Assembly: GCF_000275845.1 (NCBI RefSeq)
Contig: NW_006766889.1
Span: forward strand, 746,229 to 810,228
Direction of reading: 5' to 3'
Origin: Dichomitus squalens LYAD-421 SS1
Lineage: Eukaryota; Basidiomycota; Agaricomycetes; Polyporales; Polyporaceae
DNA: 64,000 nt
Shown: positions 40,988 through 53,262 of the stretch, piece after piece
How the letters are laid out: each line of letters begins with the position of its first letter
Position numbering within the stretch: the first letter of the stretch is position 1
Program-made: the position numbers and the translations under genes
Notes under the pieces: model-generated
What the model was told of the DNA's origin: nothing
Database searches by the model: none
What the model saw: the letters and a program-made list of their open reading frames with translations, nothing else

Positions 40988-42276
40988 ATGCAGAGGCATC
41001 AAGGAGCGGACACCAATGCTATCCGTGCTAAGTATAAGGTACGTGTTCATGTTCAGCAAGCCACCCTGCGCCTCGCATGTATTGTCAGGGGGAAAGGTCA
41101 TCAGATTTGCCGCAGCGCCGGTTCCGCCATACATATTATGGCTGTACTGTGATGCTGCAGACCCTGGTGTTCTCCTACCCCTCAAGTGTGTTGACGTCTC
41201 GTAGCCTGCTAGATGCCGCTAAAAGTGCTAGTTCTTCTCGCCAAGATGTGGACGTGCATATGGAGACCCCTCGCATTGTTAGCGATCTAGGCCGTGGTGA
41301 TGACAGCGAAACTGCACCGCTAAGGGCGTCGTCATTGACTTTGTGAGTACATTCGTATGTACAAGTCACTTAAGCGTGTTCGTCCTATCACTATATCAAG
41401 TACACCGATGAAGCCAACACGTCCATCAGCATCCCCGAGTTTCACCTCCTTGCACGCCACTTCACCGTCTTGGTGTCTCGTAGCGTTACCCCGCCGTCCA
41501 CTGCACAGTTCCAGTCAACATCTGCCAGCTTGTCACAGACGAGGACGAAATTTACCCATCTAGGTGCGCTCCCATCAACTCCCTCATTTCAATCTCCCAT
41601 AGTCCAACTTTTTCCCCGCCGGCGACGGGGGCATCTCACAAAGCAGGGTATGTTCACATCCGTCGCGTTCGCATAGTTCCGATGCGGGTCGCTCTTATCA
41701 ATGCATCCGAGTTCACAGATGCGTTCTCCACCGGATATGTGCCACAGGGAACGGCCGCACCGGGCGAGTGGCCACTATACATCTACAGCATCGAGGCCTT
41801 CGAGCTGAATGACGCCCGGGCCAGCGTGCTGTCGCCCTTGCGCGCAGATCCAAGCTAGACGAAGCTGTGAGTGTGCAATAGGATAGACAGCTGTACGCCA
41901 GCGAGCCTGGGTACGTATGCTCGCGTGTGATACAGCCACGTCGGACATGCGATGGAGCGGCGCGCTCCTGAGAGCTGCATTCGAAAACACGACTACGCTC
42001 TTCACGAACGGCACGGGAGTGTACTGCAATACGCGACAGAAGGACGGCGCGGTGCTCGGTGCGCTCTTCCGCAGGGCGCTCGCGAGTCGTGGCGAGTGTG
42101 GGTGCGTCGTTGCGAAGCGTACAGCTTCAGACTTTGACAAATCGCCCCCTGACAGGTCGCCACCCAAGGAGAGCGCGGTGGAGATTGTGTTCAACCGGCA
42201 GGATGCTAGGTGTGGTGCGCTGGTGCGGAACGTGTATCTTGCGGTCGTGCAGGTCGTGCAGGGTATTGCGGACTAG
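40988..42276 (+). CDS. Unknown gene or relic
   Basis: Plus-strand pieces look partly coding: MQRHQGADTNAIRAKYK followed by a good donor (GTACGTG), a stretch ending in EWPLYIYSIEAFELNDA (to about 41858), and a last piece (41917-42276) with ALLRAAFENTTTLFTNGTG and CNTRQKDGAVLGALFRRAL. The last piece has a faint look of the C-terminal part of fungal GH76 endo-mannanases (Asn-Gly-x-Gly, then Cys-Asn-x-x-Gln), but the rest of that enzyme is absent. I could not join the pieces into one frame. It is either an unknown gene with several introns or a truncated relic. Confidence 0.3.
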
Positions 42277-43233
42277 TGGGAGGATGTACACTAGAAGAGT
42301 GTAGACCCGCAGAATTACATAGGTGATGGAATTACGACGTCGGGACTGGGAGCCTGCCATCTCGGCGGGCTCGTTCCACGACAGAGGGTCGTTGTCAGAT
42401 GTTTCTGCCCTGCAACTGCAAAGATTCCATCGCGCTGGACTGAAGGCAGGTCAGCACACATGTAGAAATTGTCATCGAATGTCACTTTCAGTCACTGAAT
42501 GCAAGTGGAGTGCGGTGGACATAGCTATGCATCTGACGACGGCGACTGGCTGTCAAGAGCATCCGATCTAGCACAGCTGCAAGGACGAAGATCCGGTGAG
42601 AACAGCGTGTTCATGGCATGTCCCTGACTTCTACTCCTGCATGTTGCCCAATGACTCACCCGTTGTAGTGCTTTCACTAAATGAACTGTCGAGGCTGTGA
42701 CGTATTGGGCCCCTGGAGCCTCGTTGGCAGGGCGTGCTGGATCTTCAAGTAGGTACTAGGGCGCAACAGCGGCCCGATAAGCTCCCAAGGCGCAAGGCTG
42801 GTCTTCCCTTATCTTCGCATCCTAAGCAATACTGGACGTCTGACCTCAATCACGTCAACTCTGTCTATATCACATCGGTGGTTTACACTCCATGGTGCTT
42901 CGAAGACCACATTCAGCGCTACCAGACTAGCACCAGCCGCTCAGATGTTCGGTTCTGAATTGTGGCGAGTTCGTGAGAGATTGGGGTCATGTATCGTGTC
43001 GAACCTTCCTCAGGCTGTTCCTAGCCGGCCATAGTCCACCTTCTCGAGTGACATACTTATCACCGGTCCCTGTATCCTCATTGGGTCTCCAACATTTTTG
43101 GGGGGGGAACACGTTTCTGGCGACTGCCACGATGCTCTCCTTGTGAGATCACCGAGTGCATACATAAAGGCGTATGTCAAAATGCTTACTGGTCAAGCAC
43201 CCTGCTTCATTAACCCGCACACTTGTACTCGTC
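42277..43233. other. Intergenic, no gene seen
   Basis: Short frames only. A run of eight G lies near 43100. The last 100 bp before 43234 probably hold the promoter of the EF-hand/ZZ gene. Confidence 0.4.
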
Positions 43234-46200
43234 ATGTCACAATCGCGCTTCTCCTCGTTGCTCCGATTCCGGTTCATCAGGAACCCCAAGTCGGGTCATG
43301 TCCCGCAACCTCCCGGCCAATCAAGGCCGCATCCTCGCACAGACACCGGTGATTATTTGCGCCTTCATTGCTGAACAGGAATCGTAACATAACTCGATCC
43401 CATTCTCAGTTCCCTTGGCATCACTTGCGGACAAAGACAAGGAAGAACTGGCCAAGATCGTCGACGATGGTACCACTGCGCTCACTCAAACCCTTCCGGC
43501 CTTGTTGCGAGTTCTTGACGACATCTCTCAAATCCATCCATACATATCTGGTCTGTATACTTACCTTCGCTGTACAGGATGGATTAGTATGTTGAACAGG
43601 AGTTCTAGTGGGTTTGTTGGCCTTCCGTGTTGCCATTTTACTGGGAACGAAGTGGCTAGATGCAGACAGGAAGGTGGCGGTTCTTTTTCTTGCCATGCAG
43701 GAGATGATGGACGAGCTCGCCGGGTACGTCCTGCGATGCAAATATGATTGTTAGAATATTGACAGTGTTTCAGGCTCCAGTACATCAAGGATGTCAAAGG
43801 GTTAGAAGCTGACAAGAACCGCAAGGGAGCCCGCGAGGAGCTCGAAAGGAAAATTGGCGCCACCGCAAAGGAGATTGAACAGTGCTGGCATGCCTGCGAG
43901 ACATATTCTCAGAAGAGAGTCACCACCCGGGTCATACAGTCCCTCGAATGGGACGCACAGTTCAAGCATTATCTCAGTCTCTTCTCCGAACGGCGCAGTG
44001 AGTTCAACGGACTGCTTACTCGGTTGATCGTCTCCACTGTTACGCAGAATGCCCGCAAGCTATGTGTCATCGAGGAGAAACTCGACCTACTGCTTGCGCG
44101 CTTCTCCGCGTTGGCATCTGACGAAGAACAGCAGCTTCAGAAGTTCATCAGCACTGGTGACTTCAGTCAGAAGCTCATCGAAGGGGATAGCGAGGCGTTG
44201 AAGAAGGTATTGGAGCGGGAATCCTCTCAGGGCGGGGTCAGGCGGATGCCCGAATATGGTGGTGCAGCTCGGAAGGACAAGCCGAACATCAAGGACGAAG
44301 AGATAGCAACCCTCAGAAAGGAGCTGTTGATGACACCAGAGGACGCTATGAAGAAGAACCTGGCGGAGTTTTCGGGGAAGTTTGACATGCAGATCGAAAA
44401 GTTGAAGGATGATATGAGGGCATTAGTCCGCCACGAGAACGATCGAGTCATCAAGGCGTTCAAGTCAGGACCTCAGGATGCCATTCTGGACAAGGTATTT
44501 TCACAGCATATCACGTTAACCTAAAATCCGCCGCTCAAGGCTTTCAATGCAGGATATACATGATTTGTGGACCGAGATCGTGAGAGCATTCTGTGTACCA
44601 TGCATTGATGTGCTCTCACAGAATGCTGAGGTTCATTCGTACAGGGATGGCCAGGCCACGTCAAGACGCGTCATTTTGTTCTCGCACTGTGCGATTACTA
44701 TCGTCAATGTCTCAAGGACAACAAACGCGGCGATGATAACAAACGCAACGAGGACAAACTACGTAATTTCATGTCAAGCCTCAGTGATGATCACAAGCGA
44801 CATATCGCCGATGAGGACATATGGGCACTCAAAATCATTGACAACCGCAGCTTACAGGCACTTGCTGAGGCATTCGACGATGATGCTTCGGGATTCATCA
44901 CTGTGGTGGAAGTCAACAATCTCACCTCGGCGCGTCCTCTCGAGTGGAGGTGAGCAACCTGTACCTTCAGCTCCTGAGCATTACTGCACAGGCTCACACC
45001 AATTCCACCCGTGTGAACAGCATGCCTCATTGGCTCGCCTATTGGGCAATTGGTACGCAACACGAAGCTAGGTCCTTGCAGAGAGTCCAATTTTTTGGTA
45101 GGTTGGCAGATGGCCGCGGATGATTACAAAGATGCCATCAACATCATCTGTGCTGACATGATCGCGATTCGGCGACTTGTCCATCCACGCAACCTGGAGA
45201 ACGTGGATAGCTACCTCAACATTGTCTGGCAAGCCGTGATCACTTTGGCCACTTCGTTCAGCTGTCCTTCCTATTCAGGGTACATCTTACGCCGATTCAA
45301 CGCGCATGTGAAATCGCAAGAGAACAGCTTGCAGGAGCGGCTTGAGAAAGTCCATTATAGCATTGGGGGAGAGAACACATTGGCCCTCGTCACCGGTCCT
45401 GGTCAGATTGAAAAGGTAATTGCACCTTCTACATCCGTGTATTTGTTTCTCTTCTGAGATTCCTCTTAACAGCACATCATGCCACTGCTTTACCTTCTTC
45501 TGCGGCGACACTTTGAGATCATGAAGCTTTGTCAGACCAGGATTATTCATGAGGACGAACTTAGCGACGCCGCCCAAGCTATCACCGATGTCTTCGAAGT
45601 ATTCAAGAGCCGTTACGATGACCTACAAGGTTCGTCGGTAAAAACCATAGCACATCTGAGTCACGGCTTCCACTGTTTTCTTATCCTGAACTGCAAATCC
45701 TCCGCGCCACAACGGCATGCATTTATAGTACTCTTCAAGCAACGTAGAGTGGACCCCGGGCAGCAATTCAAAGTATTTGCGAATCAACTGGTATGTAGTG
45801 ACGTGCCAGTGCTATGATACCCATATGTCTTATTTGTGTGTTATCTAGTTTTATAACTGGCACACATACAACGATTTCTGGGCATTGAATAACCTCCGCA
45901 CACTGAGGTTCTCGGGAACGTCCTATGGCTCGAAGGAGGGAAACCCTGAATTCGCGAAATTCTTGAGATATCCGTCGGACGCCATACCAATACAATCTGA
46001 TACCACACGGAGAGTTTTGCCAAACCTCAATGCTCAACACCGGTAAGCTTTCATGCAAAGTGTCTTACTGCTCGCCCAGGTGAATATCGAGTTCATCAGG
46101 CAGCTGATATCTTATATCTAGTTACGCCTGTGATAATTGTGATGAATCGTTATCTGGCGCGCGATTCATCTGCTTGGAATGCGGTACCCAGGATACGCTC

Positions 46201-46873
46201 GATCTATGCCAGCAGTGTCTCCCATCCGTCATCCAGTCTCGACCTCTCGGAGATCTCACTTCACCTCACCTCCCAACTCATGATATCGTGAAGATAGTCA
46301 CCCCGATCATACAGTGTGCCGAAATAGGGAACTTGTTTCGAATTTCAAGGTCTTCCCTGGATCACGCCTCCAAGCTTCTGCGAGATCCAACCCCGGAGGA
46401 AGACCACTCTGTTGAGAGCGCGGGCGAGGGGTCCGATTCCACATCCACAAGCGACTCGGATGGAGGGATTCCACAATGCGTTGAATGTGGTACTATTATA
46501 TCGAAACCTTGCTGGTTCTGTCTCAACTGTCGCGAAGGTACTGTCCTTGAATCTCGTGAGCTGTGTCATTGCTGACTCACTGTCAGAGCACTATTCGAAT
46601 ACCTTCATCTGTCACGCTTGCGACCAGAGGGGTACTCTCACGGAACACAGTGAGCATCGTGCAGACCATTCGCTTGTTCGATGTACGGCGAAAGCTCCTA
46701 CGAAGAACCCAAAAGGAAACACCGTGGAAGGCCGGCTTGGCACTGTGGAGGAACGGCTTACCTCATTCGAAGAGCAGCTGAAGAAACTCACCGAGCATTT
46801 GCACGCGCTCCCAGACCAGATGGGGAAGTTGCTGCTGCACCACGCCCTCCCTGTGGGAAATTCACTGCCCTGA
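43234..46873 (+). CDS. EF-hand and ZZ-type zinc-finger protein with helical N-terminus
   Basis: The start is ATG 43234 (MSQSRFSSLLRFRFIRN). Exon 1 ends at 43348 and exon 2 opens VPLASLADKDKEELAKIVDD. About ten exons run to the TGA at 46871-46873. The N-terminal third is alpha-helical (TTALTQTLPALLRVLDDISQ, FLAMQEMMDELAG, LERKIGATAKEIEQCWHAC) and recalls the helical domains at the N-termini of fungal NLR-type proteins. In the middle is one canonical EF-hand loop, DDDASGFITVVE, with Asp at 1 and 3, Gly at 6 and Glu at 12. Near the end are two zinc-finger units: CDNCDESLSGARFICLEC, followed by CQQC, and CVECGTIISKPCWFCLNC, followed by ICHAC and paired His residues (ZZ-like). A final coiled coil (VEERLTSFEEQLKKLTEHL) closes the protein. 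Not all internal joins were checked. It is probably a calcium-responsive scaffold; the function is not known. Confidence 0.75.
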
Positions 46874-47751
46874 TGTGAGTGCCTGCGAAACCAGAGTATA
46901 AGATGACTGACGAGCAGCTCCGAGAAGTGAATCCAGCATCGACGCGCGACAACAATCCTTCAGAGCTCTGCTCTTGTCCTATGCAATGTATCGCGCCGCA
47001 GTTTCTCCTTCACTCTTTCTTGCGCAGGCCCCACAACCCGACATCATCAGTAGTTCTCCTTCACCATACTTCACGCTTGTGAAATGGGCAATTCGCGTTC
47101 TATCATGCTAGTGCCGTGGACTCATAAGTGTTGATGTGGGAGTAAGAATATCGAAGATGCCTTGTACGAGTAGCAGTTACCGAAGTATACTATGTGTATG
47201 AAATCCGTTCACGCCCTGTAGCATGGCCGAAGGACCTAGACAAAGCTTCAGGATATGCGAAGGTTGACGAGTATTGATTTGACTTATTCCGATTATCTCT
47301 CTCCTCTGGGCTTCTCTCTAGAGTCCGAATACGAAGACATCGGAGCGACGCCCACCAATGCGTTCCACGAAAGGTCTCTGGACGCTAGGAAAAAGGCACG
47401 CAGATGCACGGTCATTCCATGGACAGCTAGCGCGAGGTATGGCAGTAGATCTTTGCGGAAACTGGCGCGAGGGTCGTAGGAAAGAAATTGGAGGCGACGA
47501 CGTCTTCAAAACGTGGCCAGGAAACACAGACCTATATGATGTTCTCTGATGGTGGGTCACTTGATTGCTATGACAGTCTCGCGTCAGCTTGCATATTTCA
47601 AAGACAAGCATCCACACAGCGACAGACAAGTACGGAGAACATGATAACCAGGTATTCGTGTAGTAAACATTACCAGAGCAAATATAAGATACCAAGCGTC
47701 GCCCAATCAGGCCACGGCAGCACGTAGGACATATGCGGTGAAGTCGGTTGA
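46874..47751. other. Intergenic between convergent genes
   Basis: Holds copy 2 of the 0.2-kb duplication at its right end and no recognisable gene. The minus-strand frame 47695-47318 has no domain. Confidence 0.4.
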
Positions 47752-47770
47752 CTACGTCTGCATAGCGTCG
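47568..47770. repeat. Copy 2 of the 0.2-kb duplication (3' end of the pseudophosphatase gene)
   Basis: Partner of 39866-40078, same orientation, about 7.7 kb apart. It covers the last six codons plus the stop of the STYX-like gene and about 180 bp downstream. This is the parental copy, since the gene is intact here. Confidence 0.8.
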
Positions 47771-48885
47771 TCGTCGTCATCCTCGTCCACCAGAGCGCGC
47801 TTAGTGCGCTCGCCGTCCCTAGACCAATTCGTCTCTATCAGCACAATAGTATGAGGCCTGATAACACCGGCAGACACTACCTCTGAATATTGTCCTCATC
47901 GTCCTCTTCCGAACGCTTCCTCCGCACGGAGAAGACGCGCTGCTGCGGTTGGGACGCGATGGCTACCTTGGCCTTGTAAATCGACTCGTATTCCTATCGG
48001 ACACGTTAGCCAGCGTTACGTGTGCAATCCGCTTGACACCGACCTTGATCTGGGTCATGAAGCCGCCGTTGGGCGATATGCAGTACCGCCGGTTTTGGAC
48101 CAGGTGCAAGGCGTCCTCCCAGGACAGGTTGTAATATTGCATGACGTACATCACAACGAACGAGGGAGACAAGCTTATTCCACCTAGGGTGCGCATGACG
48201 CCGTTCTTCCTCAGTTTCTCCAGGGCGATGCAGAATAGACAGAGGTGGAAGGCAAACAAGGCGGACAAAGGCGATCACGAAAGAGCATGGACGTACCATT
48301 ACAATGTACGAGCACAGAACCGCCCTTCGAAATGGCTTCGTCAATGAACTGTTTTGCCCTGAGTTACGCGCACGTGCACAGTAAGATACAAGGATAGGGG
48401 GAACAATGGTTGTCAGTAGTGATAGAACACTCACTGGGGGAATAGGCGGATGAGATTCTGCTCCTCGCTGTCTTGCACGTCCAACACCATGTACTGGAAA
48501 TGCTCCGGGAATCGTGGCCGTACTGAGAACGCCTCCTTCGCGTCTCGTATGCAAACACTACACGTCCATGGCATTGGGTGTGAGTAAGCTCGCTCGAGCA
48601 TTTGTGGCGTCACAAATGAGCTACGACTCGCCGTACTGCGAACGTACATGTGCGTGATACCAAAGGACTTGAGGGTATCCAGCGACTTCGAAGCTTGCAA
48701 GGGACCAAGAAACAGGTGAGGCAGAATCTCCTGACACTGTCGCCTCATTTCATATCTGTAACATACGAACCGCGAGTCAAACTAGGTTGTGGCTGAGACT
48801 GTGGTTGCACGCACGTCCATTCTACATCGCTCGGGCCTTGGATTAGCTCGCGAAGCTGGTCTTGGTTGAACTCTGCCGCGTTCAT
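47752..48885 (-). CDS. STYX-like dual-specificity pseudophosphatase
   Basis: Seven exons (48885-48815, 48755-48648, 48557-48435, 48358-48297, 48183-48044, 47993-47881, 47818-47752) give 227 aa. The fold is that of a dual-specificity phosphatase: EILPHLFLGPLQASKS, LKSFGITHIVCIRD, YMVLDVQDSEEQNLI, SKGGSVLVHCNGGISL, WEDALHLVQNRRYCISPNGG. The signature loop should read HCxxGxSR; here it is HCNGGISL, formed across a splice junction, so the Cys is kept but the phosphate-binding Arg is Leu. The protein is therefore predicted to be catalytically dead and to act by binding phosphoproteins, as STYX does. The acidic C-terminus after a KR-rich patch (RRKRSEEDDED, TKRALVDEDDDDD) may hold a nuclear localisation signal. 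The gene lies head to head with the ZNG1 gene, with about 220 bp between starts. Confidence 0.88.
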
Positions 48886-49102
48886 ATCGTATGGTAGGAG
48901 CTATTCGATACGGAACAGGAAAGCGAGATGAGGATTAGGAGAGAGGGAGAGGGAAAGATGTAAGGTAGCTAGGCGGCTGAGCGGCGAGGCTTGCACAACG
49001 CTGCAGAGGCCGGCGCTTGCCTCCCGATCGCGTCTGTGCCATAAACGACGATCTGCCCTCCTTGCGTCCGTTTGCCCGGTTCTCTACTCCAGCTCATTCT
49101 CA

Positions 49103-50847
49103 ATGGACGACCTTGGCGAGATCCCGTATGTTCTGATTTCCTTGTCTCAAGACATAATGGAGTGCTTAGGCGGCATAGAGAGCTCGTTGATGCCGACACC
49201 ACCAGCGCTGAGGACGCCCCGGAAGGACTTTCGATCCCAAACCTCGCCGACGCGAATGACTCCGAGCATCCGCCTCGCACGGTACCTCTCACCATCATAA
49301 GCGGCTTTCTTGGTGCAGGGAAGTCTACGCTCGTCCGGTGCGTTACCCGTCCATTCTTCGTGGGCGTCTGTCATGCGTCGGGTCGAGGCACCGCTCGGGG
49401 ATCTCAGCCTGGCCTCTGTCATTCGTAGTCCGAACGGGGGCTGACCGTGCCGTTACGATCTAGACGGATATTAACTGAGCGGCATGGGTACCGGATAGCG
49501 GTCATCATGAATGAGTTCGGGGACACTGCAGTAAGACCAGTTCCAAGCTCGACCGAGGAGGAGCGTGCTGAGGGTGTCGGGATTGTAATGGTCTAACAGG
49601 ATATCGAAGGTGCATCTAACGCTTCCGCCGCAGCCCCTATCAGCGTCGTTGACGCAGTTCTGTCTTGTTTGGCTTCCTAGCGAAGACGATCAACGTATCG
49701 TCTCCGGATGACCCGTCGCAACAGTCCGAGGAGTTCCTGGAGCTCGCGAACGGTTGCCTCTGCTGCAGCATCAAGGACACGGGTATCGCCGCCATCGAGA
49801 AGCTCATGAAGCGCAAAGGCGCCTTCGATCACATTTTGCTCGAGACAACGGGGCTCGCTGACCCCGGTATGCCATACAAGAATCGTTCATCTGTCCGCCC
49901 CTCGCCCTAATGCCGCGAACCTAGGCCCCATAGCGTCTATGTTCTGGCAAAACGAGGAGTTCTCACAAGGACTTGGCCGGGATATCCATCTGGACGGTGT
50001 TGTGTGTGTCGTAGACGCTGTCTTCGGGCGACAGGTGCGCGCCTGAGTCCCAAGTGGCGTGCCACAGAGTCCTGATCCAGGCCGGTCATCTCGCTAGCAA
50101 ATGGAAGAAGACCACGCTGCCGATGGTATCGGGGAAAGCTTACGGTACGCCGCTAAACTAACACCCGTCTAGAGTCCGCTTGCTGAGTCGACATGGATTG
50201 TCGCGGATAGACAAATTGCAGCCGCCGACGTAATCCTGTTGAATAAGGTCGACCTCGTACCACCTGCAGAGGCGGATGCAACAGAAGCGGTCATCCGTGG
50301 CGTGAACCCCGCAGCATCCATCCACAGAACAGTGCGCGGAGAAATCGACCTGAAGCATATCATGGGCATCGACGCTTATGCTTCACGTCAGCTTTTGGAG
50401 GTATCTGGCGCAAGAGTGGCGAAGTCGCACCGCGGAGAGCACGAGCACGATCACAATCACAACAATGTGCACGACCACGAACACTCGACTTCGCCAACTC
50501 ACTACGAGATTCGCGGAATCTCGAGTCTACAGATAGACTGTCCCAAGCTGTCCTCCCAGCAGTTGGATGTGTTAGACGAATGGATTCGCAGCGTCCTGTG
50601 GGAGAACAAACTACCAGGCAGCCCCTCGGGAGACAACAGCGGACTGGAAGTCCTGCGCTGCAAAGGGCTGTTCGTTACCACGGTCGGGGATCTTTACGTC
50701 CTTCAGGGTGTCAGGAACCTGTACGAGATTGCGAAAGTCGAGGACGAGGAGCTCGGGTTGCCAGACGCTGGCAAGCTAGTTTTCATTGGCAAAGGCTTGA
50801 ACGAGCATGTCAGACGCAGTTTGCAGGAACAATTGAAAATTATATGA
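49103..50847 (+). CDS. zng1: CobW/COG0523 GTPase, zinc chaperone ZNG1-like
   Basis: Eight exons (49103-49125, 49170-49337, 49464-49530, 49600-49609, 49681-49866, 49925-50034, 50098-50144, 50175-50847) join to 427 aa. Motifs are [19 protein letters not shown] (Walker A), [21 protein letters not shown] with the metal-binding Cx[22 protein letters not shown] (NKxD) and a His-rich stretch EHEHDHNHN, then the CobW C-terminal domain ([28 protein letters not shown]). In eukaryotes ZNG1 passes zinc to methionine aminopeptidase 1. The short Cys-Pro motif that binds METAP in animal ZNG1 was not seen at the N-terminus. Exon 4 has only 10 nt; without it the reading frame breaks before AKTINVSS. Confidence 0.93.
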
Positions 50848-51349
50848 GTACACGGTCATTGATTACGCCTTCGTGCAGCCTGATCGTGTTTTCGCCCAAT
50901 CACCAAGCCGCTTGCATCCGAAAGTGAATGGTATCGAACTCGGTACCAGTCCCTGCCATGTCTTCTATAACGTACTACCCGCCTTCTGCTCAGCCAGAAA
51001 CAGTCAGCACGTCGGAACGGGCCGCCGCGTACAGTTGCTCACGTACCTGCACTGCGGAGTCTACGCTCGTGTGCGACTTCCAATTGGAGGACTGTCGTCC
51101 GCATACGTCGCAGCTGGAGATCATCTCCGATTCTCTCGCAACGCTCGGGTCTATCACTGTGCATCGACAGAGCATCGTGAGTATATCGCGAACCGAGACG
51201 CGTGATGAGGGACACAGATGCAAAGTTCGGAGTGCATACCCGACTGCGGCGGACACGCGAAGGTGACCGTCGAACCTCCCGATAGGACAGCACGCCTTCT
51301 TGCGCGGCGGACCACCTCAGACCAGACAAGGCAAGCTTGAGGGGAAACC
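50848..51349. other. Intergenic between convergent genes
   Basis: Shared 3' flank of the ZNG1-like gene and yae1. Overlapping frames on both strands without a domain. Nothing else seen. Confidence 0.4.
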
Positions 51350-52070
51350 TCAACTCCATTGCACCGCTATCCCAAGGCCCAGCTCTCTCGCTATAGCGAG
51401 AAGCCGCTCCTTGAGCCGTGCGACGTCCTCGGCCGTAGGACGCGCCGGCTTCAGACGTGCGTCCGCCCCTGCCCCTTCTATCACACCGCCCATCTGCGCC
51501 ATGAGGTCCTCGAGGCTCTCCATGTCTCGCTTCGCCTTCAGCGCCTCGTTGAGCTCGGCAGGGTCGGTCACGTCGTCCTCATCGTCCATACGCGCATCTC
51601 TGTCCCTGCCCTCACCGTCGAGGTGCTCCCGCGCGTGCGCGAGCGCCTGCAGGTCCGGGGGCGCGATGTCCGAGAGGCGCACGTTCGAAAGCTCAGTCGC
51701 TATCGCCCGCACCTCCGCGACGCGTGGGTCGGTTGCGATCGAAGGGGGGCCGGGTGCTCTCGAGAGGAAAGCGAGGAGGGCGGAGGAGAGCCCTCGGAGG
51801 ATGCCTAGGTCACGGCCGAGGGGCGCGCCGACGGACGCGAAGCCGTCGTCGAAGCCCTCTTGGAGGGCGCCTTCCTTCCCGGCTGTGATGCCCTCGCGGT
51901 AGCCTGCCTGTGGGGGAAAGAGACGTCGGTCCGCGAGCAGGTCGGAGGCAGGTGCGGAAGCGATCAGGGAGAGAGGACGGGCGTACGTTTGTGAAGTCGT
52001 TCGATATCTTCTCCCACTCAGTATTTTGCAGAGCCTTAGGGTCGTTTCCCCAAAATTCTTCGTCGTCCAT
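51350..52070 (-). CDS. yae1: Yae1, adaptor for cytosolic Fe-S protein assembly
   Basis: Two exons (52070-51987 and 51907-51350) encode 213 aa. The start MDDEEFWGNDPKALQNTEWE is followed, across the intron, by the deca-GX3 motif of the Yae1/Lto1 family: GYREGITAGKEGALQ then EGFDDGF and G-rich spacing. Yae1 with Lto1 links the cytosolic Fe-S targeting complex to the ribosome-recycling ABC protein Rli1/ABCE1. The C-terminal half is helical and acidic and is not conserved in sequence in the family. The length is close to that of other fungal Yae1 proteins. The antisense strand has long frames because of the high third-position GC. Confidence 0.88.
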
Positions 52071-53262
52071 GGGCCTATACGGTGTGAGACGATATGGAGG
52101 AAGATGTACGAGAGTCCGAGCAAAGACCGTGAGCTGCTGAAAAGGCTATGGATCTGAGATCGGCTCGATCAGGCGTGGCCGCGTGGGCGTTTATGACGAC
52201 GGGACGCTCGCCTAGATTCTACGGACCTCAACGTCCTCAACAACCATCCGAAGTGCATAGTGCTGCTTATGTTGGATTCTCTGTATGTGGCTGCCAACCC
52301 GCCTTCGTGGTGAACGTTGAGCACTGTTGACGGTCGGAGGCTCTCGCTTGTTACTAGGGGTTCTACTTGCTTGGATATAGAGGTGAGTACTTGAGTAATA
52401 ATCTCAGAATATATCTTCCTTTTGGGCTTCGGTTTGCACCTGACAGAGTACCCGCAGTGGCCTGCGTGACCTTCGTAATGAATGGATAGTGGAACACAAC
52501 GTATGACACTATGGCCGTTATGACACGAATGTATGCTCAGATACAGTCTCCAGATCGGCGAAGTGATTAGCTTCCTGCAACAGGTCGCAGCTTGCCACCC
52601 GGCGTATAACGTTGGCGACGTCGTCATTAGACCGTATGGGGACGGGGCACGGAACTCAAAGGTAGCTTCCTCGGATACCCGTCCTTGGAAGTTTTGTCTG
52701 CCTTGAGTGGCAGTGGACTGCTCCCGTTCACAATCCGGGACCGGGGACAAGCTCATCCGCATGTAAGTTTTGATACTATGCTCCGGGACCTCAGGGCTCA
52801 GGTGCAGAAGGCACGGAATACAGCGCATCACAACAACATGATGGAGACCTATGCAATTCCGTGGCCAAGGTCAAACTTGCGAGGTGGAATGGTACGTCGA
52901 TGCTCTATCGTGATGCTTGTTCCCATCAAAGACTAAGTAGAAAACGATCAGCGTCAGCTGTTATCCGCTGCGATACTGTTACGTTTAGAGGTCTTTTTCA
53001 CAAGTGCACCTCCTAGAATAGTCTAGGATGCTGATGGCCCAGATCATGGAGATGTCTTGCTTATGGCCGTGGTATCACTGAGGTACTCAAGGGTCGCGAG
53101 GCTTCCGAGGCATGGAGCACAGCTTGGAGATCTAGACACGAGACCCATGATTCCGCGCCCTGCCGAGAGAGGGCGTCGCTGCAGTACCGCTCATGGAGCA
53201 CGGGCTTTGACAGGAGCGGGTCGCCCGATGGCGTCGGGAGAGGTCCCATGTGGACGAGGCTG

